A stretch of 5,876 nt of DNA from Eubacteriales bacterium (GTDB taxonomy: Bacteria; Bacillota; Clostridia; Christensenellales; CAG-138): contig JAQVRG010000108.1 of NCBI GenBank assembly GCA_028701165.1, forward strand, positions 1-5,876, in the 5' to 3' direction. This document shows positions 5,843-5,876 of the stretch, one piece after another. Within the stretch, counting starts at the first letter, position 1. Each line of letters opens with the position of its first letter. The translations under genes and the position numbers were made by a program. The notes beneath the pieces were generated by a model. That model saw nothing but the letters and a program-made list of their open reading frames with translations. It had not been told where the DNA came from and made no database searches.

Positions 5843-5876
5843 TGCGCGCACGCGGTTTCTATGTTACTATGTGCAA

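Overview
The window looks like chromosomal DNA of a GC-rich, low-GC-phylum Gram-positive bacterium (Firmicutes, class Clostridia). The reasons are the gene order SpoVB/MurJ-type flippase, MazG, HU (a core Bacillus/Clostridia neighbourhood), sigma-A type promoters with TGn-extended -10 boxes, strong GGAGG ribosome binding sites, and lipoprotein and wall proteins of Gram-positive type. The high-GC codon use recalls gut Clostridia such as Christensenellales or Oscillospirales, but the sequence alone does not fix the taxon.

Layout. Positions 1-3246 run on the + strand. First comes the 3' part of a SpoVB-family polytopic membrane protein, whose N-terminus lies outside the window. After 18 bases comes mazG (tetrapyrrole-methylase-like domain plus two MazG domains). 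After 118 bases carrying its own promoter comes hup (HU). HU ends at a strong GC hairpin (3262-3300) with a T-rich tract on both sides. This hairpin also serves the genes arriving from the opposite direction.

Positions 3317-5628 run on the - strand and hold a two-gene operon. A lipoprotein with a type I periplasmic-binding (sugar-binding-like) fold is followed, through an ATGA stop/start overlap, by a secreted L,D-transpeptidase. The transpeptidase has an N-terminal YkuD catalytic domain, two SH3-like domains and a Pro/Thr-rich tail. Upstream, in 5629-5876, there is a near-consensus promoter, a leader containing a terminator-like hairpin just before the ribosome binding site, and the intrinsic terminator of a further - strand gene beyond the right edge.

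How it fits together. The left half holds housekeeping functions: lipid-linked precursor export, nucleotide-pool sanitation and nucleoid architecture. The right half is an envelope module: a lipid-anchored ligand-binding protein without a transporter in view, translationally coupled to a peptidoglycan cross-linking enzyme. The least conventional points are this coupling, the hairpin-bearing leader in front of it, and the early end of the conserved spoVB-mazG-HU block. I see no mobile element, CRISPR array, RNA gene or phage sequence. Nothing here clearly amounts to an undescribed system; the lipoprotein/transpeptidase pair is the best candidate for follow-up.
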